64,000 nucleotides of DNA from Stictocephala bisonia (Eukaryota > Arthropoda > Insecta > Hemiptera > Membracidae): the NCBI GenBank assembly GCA_035578905.1, contig JAQJVL010000113.1, positions 2,010,525 through 2,074,524 of the forward strand. Reading direction: 5' to 3'. The position numbers and the translations under genes were made by a program. Under the pieces are notes generated by a model. That model saw only the letters and a program-made list of their open reading frames with translations. It was not told the origin of the DNA and did no database searches. Below, piece after piece: positions 25,001 through 35,632 of this stretch. Positions within the stretch are counted from its first letter, which is position 1, and each line of letters begins with the position of its first letter.

Positions 25001-25632
25001 AAATAATATCAAGAAAGTAATAAAATACATTGAATACGTTAGCAGGAAAAATTATGATTTTATCACTAATCATATATATTAACTTAACTAACTATGCTTT
25101 CATAATATAGTTTTCATTGTTAAAGTTTATTGTAACAATCTCAGTAAAAATTAAATGAAAGGACAAAAAATGCTAAGTATAAAATTTAAAATCAAGATTA
25201 TAAATCATGGACTTATAGTTTAAAATAAACAATATCTAACAGAATGGTAATTTTTCAAAATTCAATAAACTTTTGAATACTTTTTTTATAATATTAATAA
25301 TTCATTAACTACTAGTGAATTATAAATTTAGGTTAAACTGCTTATTGTTAACAGTATTAGCTGATTAAATATACAGAAACAATTAATTTCATTATCAAAC
25401 TTACCTTTAAGTTGTGGTAAAATATTGTAGATCCAACACTTATTACCAAAAATAGGAAAAACAAAGTGAACATAGATACTTGTGATATGTACAAAGTATT
25501 TAGGACAGTGGACAAAATCACAGCTGCGGCATGTGAAAACACAACTGGTAGGAAGCAACGGTCAAAGAGATCCCATGGCAGTTCTTCAGGTTTTTTTGAA
25601 ACTGGAATTTTCGATTTTCCTTCAGGTTTCAT
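14209..25632 (-). CDS. BDH1-like short-chain dehydrogenase (seven exons, 362 aa)
   Basis: Exons in order of translation: 25632-25405, 24282-24199, 22937-22781, 20477-20325, 18251-18084, 16143-16004, 14367-14209. All junctions are GT/AG and the joined frame is 1089 nt. Residues 1-76 carry two hydrophobic segments (about 28-47 and 52-72), suggesting membrane insertion. The Rossmann fold follows. [33 protein letters not shown] and VVEPGTVT match D-beta-hydroxybutyrate dehydrogenase (BDH1) family proteins, and the C-terminus ([14 protein letters not shown]) ends where BDH1 ends. In the family, the enzyme oxidises 3-hydroxybutyrate with NAD in mitochondria. Oddities: the cofactor loop reads TGCDSRIG (Arg92 for a conserved Gly), NNAG reads NNVS, and the catalytic Tyr is Phe228 (TTC) in SPFCSVK; Asn188, Ser215 and Lys232 remain. 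It may be a pseudoenzyme or have another role. The start at 25632 has a good context (ACCAAAATG). Confidence 0.88.
14574..14765 (-). mobile_element. SINE body fragment, copy 1
   Basis: Nearly identical to the body of the SINE at 54794-55080, from the A/T-rich tail (TTTATTTATTCATAAG on the plus strand) through ACGCCGATCGTCAAG, GGCCGACTATTCC, AATTAATAGCCCAATGACAA and TTATCAGCTGATCC. The tRNA-like head is missing, so the copy is 5'-truncated. It lies in intron 6 of the BDH1-like gene, in the same orientation as the gene. Confidence 0.75.
14981..15198 (+). CDS. Candidate exon for a small secreted Cys-rich peptide
   Basis: A strong acceptor (TTTTGTTTTATTTTCAG) precedes 14981 and a good donor (AAT|GTGAGA) follows 15198. 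An ATG at 15023 opens a frame beginning [19 protein letters not shown], which looks like a signal peptide, followed by an acidic/basic stretch and the double-Cys motif CCQREFCC. If unspliced, it stops at 15202 after 59 residues; if the donor is used, it continues into an exon I cannot find. It lies inside intron 6 of the minus-strand BDH1-like gene. I do not recognise the family. It may be a chance open frame in intron DNA. Confidence 0.3.
15312..15860 (+). mobile_element. Internally deleted mariner element
   Basis: The first part translates as a degenerate transposase N-terminus ([20 protein letters not shown] followed by VHE, then a basic stretch, with a frame break). Next comes sequence resembling the transposase 3' region ([15 protein letters not shown], the HPPYSPDL region), then the 3' end TATATTTCAACCAATTCCGG. 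The catalytic core between is missing and the left terminal repeat is not visible. It is the same family as the fragment at 5341-5690 and is distinct from the palindromic mariner at 6085. It lies in intron 6 of the BDH1-like gene. Confidence 0.7.
17776..17952 (+). mobile_element. tRNA-derived SINE
   Basis: The tRNA-like head GCCTCTTGATAGCTTAGTGG contains an A box (TAGCTTAGTGGTTAGC), followed at 17829-17840 by a B box (GATTCAAATCCC), an unrelated body and A-rich sequence at the end. It does not fold into a proper tRNA acceptor stem with CCA-side complement, so I call it a SINE rather than a tRNA gene. Confidence 0.65.
18993..19032. repeat. Poly(T) tract
   Basis: Forty consecutive T in intron 4 of the BDH1-like gene. 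It could be the tail of a minus-strand retroposed sequence, but no body is recognisable next to it. Confidence 0.9.
19496..20077. mobile_element. Tigger/pogo-like MITE, copy A
   Basis: Left end CAGTACAACCTCGGTTTTCC and complement of the right end CAGTACAACCTTGATCATCC form an imperfect terminal inverted repeat. TA follows the right end; the left flank is TT. There is no coding capacity. The CAGTA.AACCT terminus is shared with the elements at 44445 and 48734. It lies in intron 4 of the BDH1-like gene. Confidence 0.65.
20861..21249. mobile_element. Tc1/mariner-type MITE
   Basis: Left end ACACTCCTGGTCAAAATAAA and complement of the right end ACACTCCTGGCAAAAATAAA are inverted copies. TA is at or next to each end. 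The interior of about 390 bp has no transposase frame. It lies in intron 3 of the BDH1-like gene. Confidence 0.6.
22209..22244. repeat. Short perfect hairpin
   Basis: CCGTTAAATAGTAG and its exact complement are separated by 8 nt. It has no T-run or gene context, so its role is unknown. Confidence 0.7.
23460..23755. repeat. 51-bp minisatellite in intron 2 of the BDH1-like gene
   Basis: About five and a half direct copies of a 51-bp unit containing CTCTGATAGGTCACGACTAT and GGTGGCCCACTTGCCCTCTC. The first copy and one middle copy carry deletions, the others differ by a few bases. There are no unique spacers between copies, so it is a tandem repeat and not a CRISPR-like array. Confidence 0.9.
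24640..24930 (-). mobile_element. Diverged SINE, copy 2
   Basis: The part from 24787 aligns with the SINE body at 54818 and 14595: AAGATGCCGATTGTCAAG, ATATGGGTGAATGTG, AAGGTCGACTGTTCCTTGG, AATAATAGCCCAATAG. It is more diverged than the other copies. The head side is not clear. It lies in intron 1 of the BDH1-like gene. Confidence 0.55.
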
Positions 25633-25671
25633 TTTGGTGAGAAAAGTGCCGAAGCAGGCATAGGTGAGGGC

Positions 25672-25716
25672 TCAGTGCCAGACTAGCCGACCTACTGCAA
25701 GAGGCTATTTAAGGCC
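25672..25716 (-). promoter_or_regulatory. Possible core promoter of the BDH1-like gene
   Basis: On the minus strand CCTTAAATAGCC (about 25705-25716) is TATA-like. Roughly 25-30 nt downstream comes CTAGTCTGGCACTGAG, where transcription could start, some 45 nt before the ATG at 25632. This is inference from spacing only. Confidence 0.3.
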
Positions 25717-26228
25717 TGTCCAGCTCAGAGAGCAGCAGAATTAGAACTTCATTGATAACTGCTGTACGCTGTCTTCCACCACTTGGCAGTTCTCCACACA
25801 TTCAAGGATAGCAGTACAAACTTTATGTGCCTTGTAGTTTAAATATTTTTACTTAAAAAATTATCTCATATTTATTTTAACATGTCCGCCAATAAATTTT
25901 TAAAAGGAAGAAAACTGACATTTATAAAATATTTAAAAACTAACAGGTCTTTGCCTGCATTGAACAATCTGACAATAAAAAACAAATTATTAAAAATGTG
26001 TGAGATAATACACTCTGAATTATCTTATTGTAAGAAAAAACACAGCTAATAAAGTTATAAGAATATTATTGTTATCTAGTTATGTTCTAGTCACAAATCC
26101 AGTAATCTCTTTTGCAATGCATTATTGGTTTTGCTGCACTAAACTGATTAAGTTTCTTTACTGGTTAAGTTAATTTAGATCTTTATTTTCAAAGCACGTG
26201 CATGATTTAATAGTATATTTCATAACAA

Positions 26229-26573
26229 GAATGGAAAGTGGGGTTTTGCATGTTCGAGACCATATGTTTGAAGTGCGAGACTTGTCAAGCACTTCAAATG
26301 GTCGAGAACATACAAAACACTTTCACTCGAGTTTTGAACGATACTTTTCACTACACTACGGAATAAAAACTCATTTTTGGAAAGTTAACTGTTTATTAAA
26401 TTAGAAACATGTTTTGAAAACAGGTGTTGTTGACTGTGGAAAATTTTCAGTTGTAAACAATGTTACTTTCGGTAGTAAACAATAGACAGCTGTTGAAAAT
26501 ATGATGTTTCGCAGGTTGTAAACACATAACGAAAACAGCTGAACTCATAGTAGTGTAGTGAAAAGTATACTTC
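26229..26573. repeat. Foldback region with two inverted repeats
   Basis: First hairpin: 26229-26275 pairs with 26289-26327, imperfectly, sharing GTTTTG.ATGTTC and TTTGAAGTGC. Second: ATACTTTTCACTACACTAC near 26341 has its inverted copy near 26553-26571, about 230 bp apart, a possible MITE. No target duplication was identified. The stretch between 25720 and 27040 otherwise holds no gene I can recognise. Confidence 0.5.
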
Positions 26574-27049
26574 ATATTCCTTGGCCACCAAATATTAAAA
26601 AAACTGTATCATTATGAGATTAATATAATTTTTTTTAGTAAACAACTTACATCTGATTCTCACTTAATGAGGTTTCATAGTTGGTTTTTATCTCTGAAGG
26701 GATTACTTAAGTTTGCTGTTTCCTAGATATTATTACTTAACTCTTGGATTATTGTGGTTAAACCATAAGAGGGAGTTTTATACCATTATATCTTTAATGT
26801 TCAGTAAGAATACTATTTTTTGGACAATATTAACCTGAAATAAACCATTCACACACTGTATTTCATAAAAATTCAGAAGAATAGAAATATACACTGTAAC
26901 ATTAAGGCAGAAACTCTACAAAAAATTACGCAGGATATTTAAAAAATACTCAATGTTTTAACAGATTCTTTTACCTATATTAACAGTTTTGGGGTTTATA
27001 GACAAAACATTCATAGAAGTTACTCTTGTGAGTACTGTAAGAAGTATTT

Positions 27050-27565
27050 GTCTAGGTGAGTGGAAGGGTCATCACCATTGTACAAATGTGTGTGAGTAGG
27101 AGGGTCATCACTTTACGGGTCTAGGTGGGTGGGAGGGTCATCACCACTGTAAGTATATGTTTGGAGAAGAGGGTCATTACCACTGTATGTGTCTGGTTGG
27201 ATGGAAGGGACATCACCATTGTACGTGTCTGGATGAGTGGGTAGGTCATGGCTACTGTATGTGTATAGGTAGGAGGGAGATTCACACCATTGTACGTGTA
27301 TGGTTAGGTGGAAAGGATATTACCACTGTACGTATATGATTGAGAGAGAGGGCAAATACCATTGTACGTGTCTGGATGAATGAGAGGGTCATCACCACTG
27401 TATATTTCTAGGTGGGTAGGAGGGTCATGACCATTGTACGTGTCGTCTAGGTGGGTGGCAGAGTCAGCTACTTTACTGGTCTGTCTGGTTGGTTGAAAGG
27501 ACATTACCACTATACATGTCTGATTGGGTCAAAGAATCAACACCACTGTACGTGGCTAGGTGAGT
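27050..27565 (+). repeat. Diverged 36-bp minisatellite, locus 1
   Basis: About 13 degenerate copies of a unit close to GGTGGGTGGGAGGGTCATCA plus CCACTGTACGTGTCTA. Because the period is near a multiple of three, open frames of 12-residue repeats such as WKGHHHCTCLDE arise; these are not genes. The unit is the complement of that at 41670-41963. It runs directly into the LINE reverse transcriptase at 27566. Confidence 0.8.
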
Positions 27566-28925
27566 GGATGACCGAGTCCAAAGTCATCGATAAGGTGGTA
27601 TTGAAAAGATTAATGGACCACTGCAAACTACACAATCTTATAACAGGCAATCAACACGGTTTCATTAAAGGAAGATCCACAACATCAGCCATTACTAAAC
27701 TAATAGAATTCATCATTGATAACCTGGAAGGGAAAAACTTTGTAACTGGCATTATGTTGGACTTTAGTAAGGCATTTGACTGCCTAGGCCACAAGTTGAT
27801 TCTTTACAAATTTGAGCAACTTGGAATCAAAGGGAACGCTAAAGAGTGGTTTAAGAGTTATCTAAAGGACAGAAGCCAACTGTTAAAATCCAATATATAT
27901 AAGATAAGAGCCTCTGCCTGTCACCAGAGGCGTACCTCAGTGCTGGGATCAGTTCTCTTCATTCTCCTGACAAACAAAATGCCACAATGTCTAGGCATGC
28001 GCTGTGTCCCTCTGATATACACCGACGACACAACGCTCTTAGTGTCTGAATCATCACCAGATGATTTGGATGTCAGCTCCTACACCACGCTGAATATGGC
28101 CTACCAATACTGTCATGAAAATGATTTAGTAGCCAATGCTGACAAAACCAAACAACTACCTTTTAGACGAAGGCAAGAATATGTCCCAATACTGCCAGAT
28201 GTGTAAATGGGAAATCAGACCAAGTTTCGTAGAATGACTATTGACAGCAACTTATCTTGGAACAACCACATTGACACGCTCACCAAAACGCTTAATACAT
28301 GCTTATACATCTTAAAATCTTAAAGAGTTAAGCATGCCAGTGATGACATGACTACAAAAATTGCCCACCACGCGTTGTTTGAATCTCACCTAACATATGG
28401 CCTTGGAGTTTGGGGTGGCACAACTGCAGGAAACCTGAATAGAATTCTAACTCTACAAAAAAGAGCAGTTAGAATCTTGTCTGGTTTAGGTCCAAGGGAA
28501 AGCTGCAGAAACGCCATCCCTCAGCAGGGTATCATAACAATAGTGGGTCTGTATATCAGAGAAGTCATAGTTCATGTCGACAAGGAGCAACTACGAGGAT
28601 ACGATATCCATACACACAACACCCGCTGGGTATTAGATTTTCACCTACCACTTCATCACTCTGTACTATTTGAGAAGAAACCATCTTATTCAGGCAGGAA
28701 ACTCTTCAACCTTCTACCCGAAGACATAAAAATGCTACTAGAAAAGAGTCCGAAGACTGCACTGATCAAATGGCTCTCTAGCCGTCCATTCTACACTCTG
28801 GATGAATTTCTGAACTTGAGAAAAGAAGAACAAAACACTTAATAAGAATTACTAATTTATAACTATGTATAATTGACGCCATTGCATTTCAGAATGATTT
28901 GTAAATAAAGAGTTTGTCTATTGTC
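27566..28925 (+). pseudogene. LINE reverse transcriptase, 5'-truncated, family X
   Basis: The frame reads KVIDKVVLKRLMDHCKLHN, NQHGFIKGRSTTSAITKLIE, MLDFSKAFDCLGHKLI, a mutated GVPQGSVLGP block (TSVLGSVLFILL) and YTDDTTLLVS in place of YADD. A stop at 28204-28206 breaks the frame; the C-terminal part then continues (AHHALFESHLTYGLGVWGGT, LQKRAVRILSGLGPRESC, GRKLFNLLPEDIK) to 28842. The 3' end is followed by TTGTCTATTGTCTATAG and A-rich sequence at about 28920. Endonuclease and N-terminal ORF are replaced by the minisatellite at 27050-27565. It is the same family as 45286-48355 and is non-functional. Confidence 0.85.
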
Positions 28926-29019
28926 TATAGAAAAAAATACAAATGATATTACCTCTTTTGATTCACAGATAAAGACATTAAGAAGCACTAGGATGTAAAC
29001 TTAGGTAAGTTTTCTTTCC

Positions 29020-32000
29020 ACTACTTTAATAGTAAAGAGGATGAGTGGAAATATTATTTACAAAGATTTGAATTAGACTATTGTGAATTTAAAGACAACT
29101 ATAATATCAAGATGAAATCGATATTGAAATGGATTGGACCAAAGGTTTACAGAATCACAGTAGACAATTTTGAACCACGATTTTTAACAGAGGTCTCTTA
29201 TGACAAAATTATCTTATTCTTGTTCTTATTTCTAACCAACAGTGCATTACTTATCGGAACGTATGAAATTCATGAGTATCAAACGTAAATAAACAGAAAT
29301 TATGAAAGAATATGTCATAACTTTGAAGTCAGCAGCTAAGAGTTGTAAATGTGGACATGGATTAGATAAAAGGTTAAGAGACCAATTTTTGCTTGTTTGG
29401 ATAATCCAGGAATGCAGATGAACTACTTAGACTATTTACTGACTTAATGCTAAATTTAATGACATGGAAAACCAAGCACTTTTGATTGAAAATGCACAAA
29501 GACAACGACAATCATTTGAGGACCAACATTCATCAGTAACTTATCAGCCAGTTAAGTTGAATGGAATACAATACATTTTGGTTGAATTGGAATACAATAC
29601 TGCAGCATCAAAACTCGTTATTTGAAAAACTTTGTGGAAACAAATTGGAAAACCAAAGTTGTCATCAATTTCTTCATTGATAGCATATCCAAACTTCCAC
29701 ATACCAATGATGGGAAAAGCAATGGTAAATGTAAGAATTGGCAATGTGACAAAGTCGAAACCATGTACCATAGCAATTACTGCATGCAACGGAACACCAC
29801 TACTTGGTTAGGATAAATTCTTTTCACTAAGAGGCACAATGCCCACTAGTAGATTATACCATCTACTGGTGATATGATCTACTAATAGGATCTATTAGTA
29901 CTTGGTATAATATAGTACTAGGAAAACACAAAGGGGAAGCATATGATCTTATAGACTAATCACAACAGTAAAATATTTATAGTTGTAATGGAAAGTGGTC
30001 AGAAATAACAAAAGCTCTTTTGAACAAATAAGACGTTTTTGATTCTTCAGCAGGAGTTGTGAACAATTATCAGATAAAAATCAATGTTAAAGAAAACACA
30101 TGATCAATCATTCACAAACCAAGACTGGTACCTTTTGCACTTAAGAATGCTGCTGATTTTGAAATAGATGGACTTCTAAGAGAAAACATAATCGAACCAG
30201 TTTAACACTGTAACACTGTAGTGTTGCAATTCGTCCAACTGTAACATCAGTAGAGTGGGCAAGTCCAGTTGTCTATGTAGCTAAACCAAACTAGTCTGTT
30301 CAACTTTGTGGAGACTTCAGGGCTTTAAATACCCATTTACAAATAACACCTCATCCTATAACAACATTTGAAGAAGTCGTCTCCAATCTTAGTAATTTTA
30401 AGACATTTTCTGTGATCGATTTGAATGATGCTTATTTACAACTTCCTTTACATCCTGAAACGCAACAATATTTGATCATAGCTACTCATAAAAGATACTT
30501 CAAATACAAACGTATGCCTTTTGGAATCAGTCCAGCAAGTCAGAATTTCCAAAAATATATCGACACGCTACTTTCCGACATTGAAGGGAATGGTTTATGA
30601 ATGATATGATATGAATTATAACGGTTTGAACCAGCGGTTCAACAGAAGAGGAACATTTCAAGCGGTTAGAACAAATATTTAACAGAATTAGAAAAGTGGA
30701 ATTAAAAACTCAAAGATGCAAGTTACATGTAATGTGTGAGGAAATTCAACGTCTTGGCCATACAATTAACAAAACTAGTATTTTCCGAATGAGAAATGTG
30801 TACAAGCAATTCGGAATCAACCAGTCCCTAAAAACATTAGTGAACTGCGCTTGGTTCACTTAATTATTGTTCAAGATTCATTCCTAATCTGCAAATGAGA
30901 TGTGCTCCTCTAAACACTCTTACACAAAGGAGTAAAATGGAACAGGACAGATGAGGACACAAAAACATAACAATCTTTGAAAGACAAAATTACATCAGAT
31001 AATTACACAGTAAACTATGATCCTAATTTACCATTAATTATGACCACTGACTCATCAAACCATAGCATAGCGGCAATAATAATGAATGAATGCAAGGATG
31101 AAATTTTGAGACCAATAGCAGCTGCTTCAAGAATATTATTAATATGTGAACAAAAATATTCTGTCATTGACAAAGAAGCTCGTGCTATAATTTTTGGAGT
31201 AAATAAATTCTATCAATTTCTTTATGGAAGACATTTTAAACTTCTTTCTGACTACAAGCCATTAGAACGTATATTTGGAGATAAACAAGATCTCCCTAAA
31301 TTTGCTGCTTCAAGATTAACTAGGCGGTGTATTGCTTTAAGTGCTTTTTATTATGTTATATTATGATATTCCAGGAAACATTAATACAGCAGCAGATGCA
31401 CTGTCCCGTCTTCCCCTTTCCTCTACAGAAAGTTCTGATTTAGAAAAAGGAGTTTCTGACATAGTACGTCAAATATCAGACTTGATTCTTGATGAATTGA
31501 CGGTAACACAAAATGTCTTGAGAAAACAAACTTTAAGGGACATGACAACAAAAAGGTTATTGCTTGATTAGAAAGGGGATGGCCCAAAAAGAAAAATATC
31601 ACAGAAAATATTATAGGATTCTATGAGAAAAGATTCAAACTATCATTTGAAAATGAAATTTTAATGTGGCAGAATCGTTTAGTTAACCCATTAACATTAA
31701 GAAAACAAGTGTTGAACCGATTCACAAAGATCATTATGGAGTTGTTGCAATGAAATCTTTTGCTAGGCATTTTGTATGGTGGCCAAACATAGAAAAGAAA
31801 GTGGAAAGTTGTGTACCATGTGAAACGTATACAAAGAAAGAACCAGAAACACCACTAAACTTATGGAATATTCCTAATGGCCCCTGGGATCGCGTACATT
31901 TAGATTTTCTAGGCCCATTCGAAAATAAAATGTGGATGATTGTTATTGTTGCATAATTGAGATGATTGAATGTATTTTCCATGACAAATGCTACAACTGA

Positions 32001-32800
32001 AAATGTTATTCAGAATCTTAGATCACTGTTTTCTCAATATGGTGTGTGTCATAAATTGGTTACTCATAATGGAAGCCAATTTACTTCCAATGAGTCCAAG
32101 AATTTCATTAAAGTTAACAATATAAAACATATTCGATCTTCTCCTTATAACAATCGTACTAATGGGATAGCTGATAGGGTCATACAGACTTTCCAAAACC
32201 ATTACATGGCAACAAAACACAATTTTTCAAATTCATCTCATAGATTACAATCAGTTCTTTTTGCATACCGCACCTGGGTACATACATCAACAATGCGTTC
32301 ACCTGCAGAGTTGTTCTAAGGTAGAAGGTTAAATTCAAAATTAGAGCTTTTGAAACCAAGCGTCGCATCAAATATGGAATTAGCTCCATTTAAACAGAAA
32401 TCATATCATAATTTACATTCAAAAGAAAGAAGCTTTAAACCATTGGAACCTGTATGGGTAAAAAGACATCCTAAATCAAATAGAATGCCAGGAAAATCAC
32501 AAGCAAAACTGGGCCACTTTCTTCTAAAGACTGTGATCAATGGAAAGAATCGCAGTCAACATGCAAATCATTTACGAAGAAGAAGTTATGAAAATGAAAC
32601 AAACCCATCATTATCAATTGAAAATGAGCATCAGACAGAAACAAATAATACCAGTATAGAAATGGAACATTCATAAATCTCCAAGTCAGAAAACCCAACA
32701 AGTTTAGAACACAATACAAGACCAAAAAGATTTCGGCAAGAGCCAAGACACATTATGAGGGACCAATTCTATTGCAAATGAACTTCATTTTGGGTGAGAG
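29020..32800 (+). pseudogene. Decayed Ty3/gypsy LTR retrotransposon pol
   Basis: The order gag-like (KEDEWKYYLQRFELDYCEF), protease-like (IPMMGKAMVNVRIGNVTKS, GTPLLG), RT (GDFRALNTH, VIDLNDAYLQLPLHPETQQY, KRMPFGISPASQNFQKYI), RNase H (PLIMTTDSSNHSIAAIIM, EARAIIFGVNKFYQFLYGR), DIPGNINTAADALSRLP and integrase (WDRVHLDFLGP, RSSPYNNRTNG) is that of Ty3/gypsy elements. Many frameshifts and stops break it. The YLDD region of RT is not readable. In the integrase triad the second Asp is His (THNGSQF) and the Glu is Asp (GIADRVIQ). No flanking LTRs, primer-binding site or env frame were found. It is an intergenic fossil between the BDH1-like gene and SURF6. Confidence 0.85.
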
Positions 32801-32881
32801 ATGTAATATTTAATTTACCATTTTATTTTAGTATACAAAACATATGTTTTATTTCTGTTGTCTTAGTACCCAATGTTTAGT

Positions 32882-33184
32882 CACAGTATAAAAAACCCAG
32901 TAGTGACACTCCGCTTAAAAGTTTGCAACAAACACGGCACTAGTAGTGACGGGAACGAGAAGTGCGCATTTCTGTATTATTTACATCCAGCTGTTATTAG
33001 TAAATGTCAAATGAAAGATGATAAATAATTTACTGTCATTGCACTTTTGCGTATGTTACTAGTATTTTTCCTTTACTGTTTTGTTTATACTACGGTAATG
33101 GGGTGTAGTTTATGCTCCTGATATTGTCACACTAATCCCACAGCAATTAAATGGGAGTGTCACTACCGGGTGTTTTATACTGTG
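32882..33184. mobile_element. 303-bp MITE with 31-bp terminal inverted repeats
   Basis: Ends CACAGTATAAAAAACCCAGT and, on the other strand, CACAGTATAAAACACCCGGT match over 31 bp with two differences. Flanking GTTTAGT at 32875-32881 and 33185-33191 is a 7-bp target duplication. There is no coding frame. The superfamily is uncertain from a 7-bp duplication. It sits just past the gypsy remnant. Confidence 0.85.
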
Positions 33185-33191
33185 GTTTAGT

Positions 33192-35632
33192 TGAGTATTG
33201 TACAAATCTAGCTTGAGGTGTGAAGAAATTTTCAATAAAACTTATTTCTGATTAAGAGTGAATGTTTACATGAACAGTAATAGATAAGACAAAAATATAT
33301 TTCAACTCTTCTTACAAACTAAAGTTAAAATATATAAAAATTGATTCATACAAATTATCAATTGGGCGATAGTACGTATAATACAATGAAATAAATAAAT
33401 TAACATTTATCAAAAATCTAACTTTGTGATTTAAACTGTTACAATCATTAATATCAGAGCTAGATTGAAGCTATTTCTTAGCTTAAGTGACCTGATTTTG
33501 CTGTCAGAGCAAATTATGTAAAATTAATAATATTAAGGTTATATAACATCCCATAACAGGTGAAAGCCATAATGTGAAGCTTTCCACATCAAAAGCATGT
33601 AACTCTATTACAACTTCAAATAAAACTAGGAATGCGATTATCCAAAGTTGACAGGAGAAAGCCCATACGTATTAGATGACTGAATTTTGGATAATACAGT
33701 TCATCATGCTTATGAATATGCTTGAAGACCTAAAAATGAAGAATTGGTGCCACACTAACAGAACGCATCTGTAGGAAGGGTCAGAGTATGTTATTTATAG
33801 ACCGACATGGTAATCGATTTCTTACAAAAGCATAACTTGCTAACATAATACTGTACTATGTACAAAACTAAGATGAATTATGTTGAATAGAAAAATTAAA
33901 GATTACACAGAATTAGTTATAAAAACGTACAAATATTTAATTAACATATTTAGGCCTAAACAAATTGATATATATTGTTAGTCCAATTAGTGATGAATTC
34001 TGTAAAATATGAAACATTCAAACGTGGTTATTAATTAATTACAGCTAAGAAAACAGGGAAGTGGGGTGCATATGTCAAAAAAGCCATCTGGAGAATCTCT
34101 ATAGACTATGGTCAACAGCGACAACACAGCTTGACTGTCTAGTTGCAACACTACACGGTTGGTTCTGTCATGGAACCGTTACAATGGCTAGAACTCTACG
34201 TTGAAAGGCTTTTTGTTGCAACGGCCAGAGCTCTCAGATCCAAGCCACACACTACTACGTATAATGTAGGCTGGCCCATCAACAAATACTATGGAATACA
34301 GTGTTCTTTGTGTTGCAACCTAAACTAATTAATGAGACCAAGTTAATTAATTGTAATGAGACCCCCTCATCTACAATAGAGGTTTTAACAGATCTGTTTT
34401 ATTCTTAACAATCTATTTTTGTTGTTTAATTAAATATTTGTAAACAATCTTAAAATTATCTAATCCATATCCTCTTTTTGACATAATCATTTAATATGGC
34501 TATTACAAAAATAAATATTTTATTTGGTATGTACAAAAAAATAAACTTTTACACGTTTTTGTAATTGAATTTGTCAGAATTTAATTACAAATTATATGTA
34601 TTTTTCATAATCTGGGATGGCTTTTAATTTTTTAGTTAATACTTTAATTATTGAATTTGCTATGTTGCCATTCATATATACTAATTTAAACATAATCCTT
34701 TGTTTGATGATATATTTTTAAGTTTATGTTTTACAACGAGCAGAATGTATTTAATTTACTCACATATTTCAGTACTGTTCCAACGACAATGCAGTGTTTC
34801 AAAGAGTTCTGTTGTAGTATAGTTCGGAATAAGGAGCGAGGGTTAGTTGCAGCAGAACAGTTTATGGAGCCACCTCCAACACTGTTTTTGTTGTAACGGT
34901 TTAATGCATGGAACGGCTTTGCCAACCTTTAGCTATCATAGTTATCTTGCACTATCCTTCAAAACTTATAGTCAATACTCCTTCAAATAACCATCTTTTC
35001 ACAGTGTAGTAATGTGTGAAACAACACATACAAAGTTTTAATCAATTGACTTTGTTTTAAAATGGATCCATAATATTAAAAATTAGTTTACAAAAAAATA
35101 GAATTAACTATGATAAAATACTTCAGATAACCCAAAACCTTGGATAACCGTATCTTTGAATAATAATTTTAAATACGAGTTTTCAACATGGCTACTAAAC
35201 ACATCATGTATTCAGTGGCCTTAAACACTGTATATTCGGCATTCACCATTTATTGACTTAATGAGTTTTTATAGTCTTTTGTCAATTCTAGATATCTTTA
35301 ACTCATCAGAAGAAGAAAATGATGTAACAAGATCATTTATAAATATCACTAATTGTAAATAACAGAATTCTTTATAATAGTTATTGTTTCTTTCATATAA
35401 GAAAGTAATTCTCTTTTAGCATTAGTTAACGTCTCTTTTATTATATTTATAGATTTAAAAATTCAATTTAGAACAATAATTAAAAGGTGTAATAACTGCA
35501 AACAATAGAAAGAATTTCAGAGGTAAATAAAAGTTAAACTATTAAAAGAGATTTAGTTTTACTTTACAAAAATTAATATCTCACAGATTATAAATGTAAA
35601 CTTGTCGATATGTACAAATTACATATTTCAAG
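33192..35632. other. Intergenic AT-rich DNA before the SURF6 3' end
   Basis: No host exon is recognisable. Segments at 34140-34215 and 34850-34920 share CCGTTACAA in inverted orientation with weak surrounding similarity, possibly a very old element. TTTATT at 35437-35442 reads AATAAA on the minus strand, 191 nt past the SURF6 stop, and could be its polyadenylation signal. Confidence 0.4.

Noticed and set aside
28940..33300. LTRs for the gypsy remnant
   Set aside because: I looked for a direct repeat on both sides and found none. The only paired sequence downstream is the unrelated MITE at 32882-33184.
34140..34920. Possible old inverted-repeat element
   Set aside because: Only short imperfect matches around CCGTTACAA; boundaries and target duplication could not be found.
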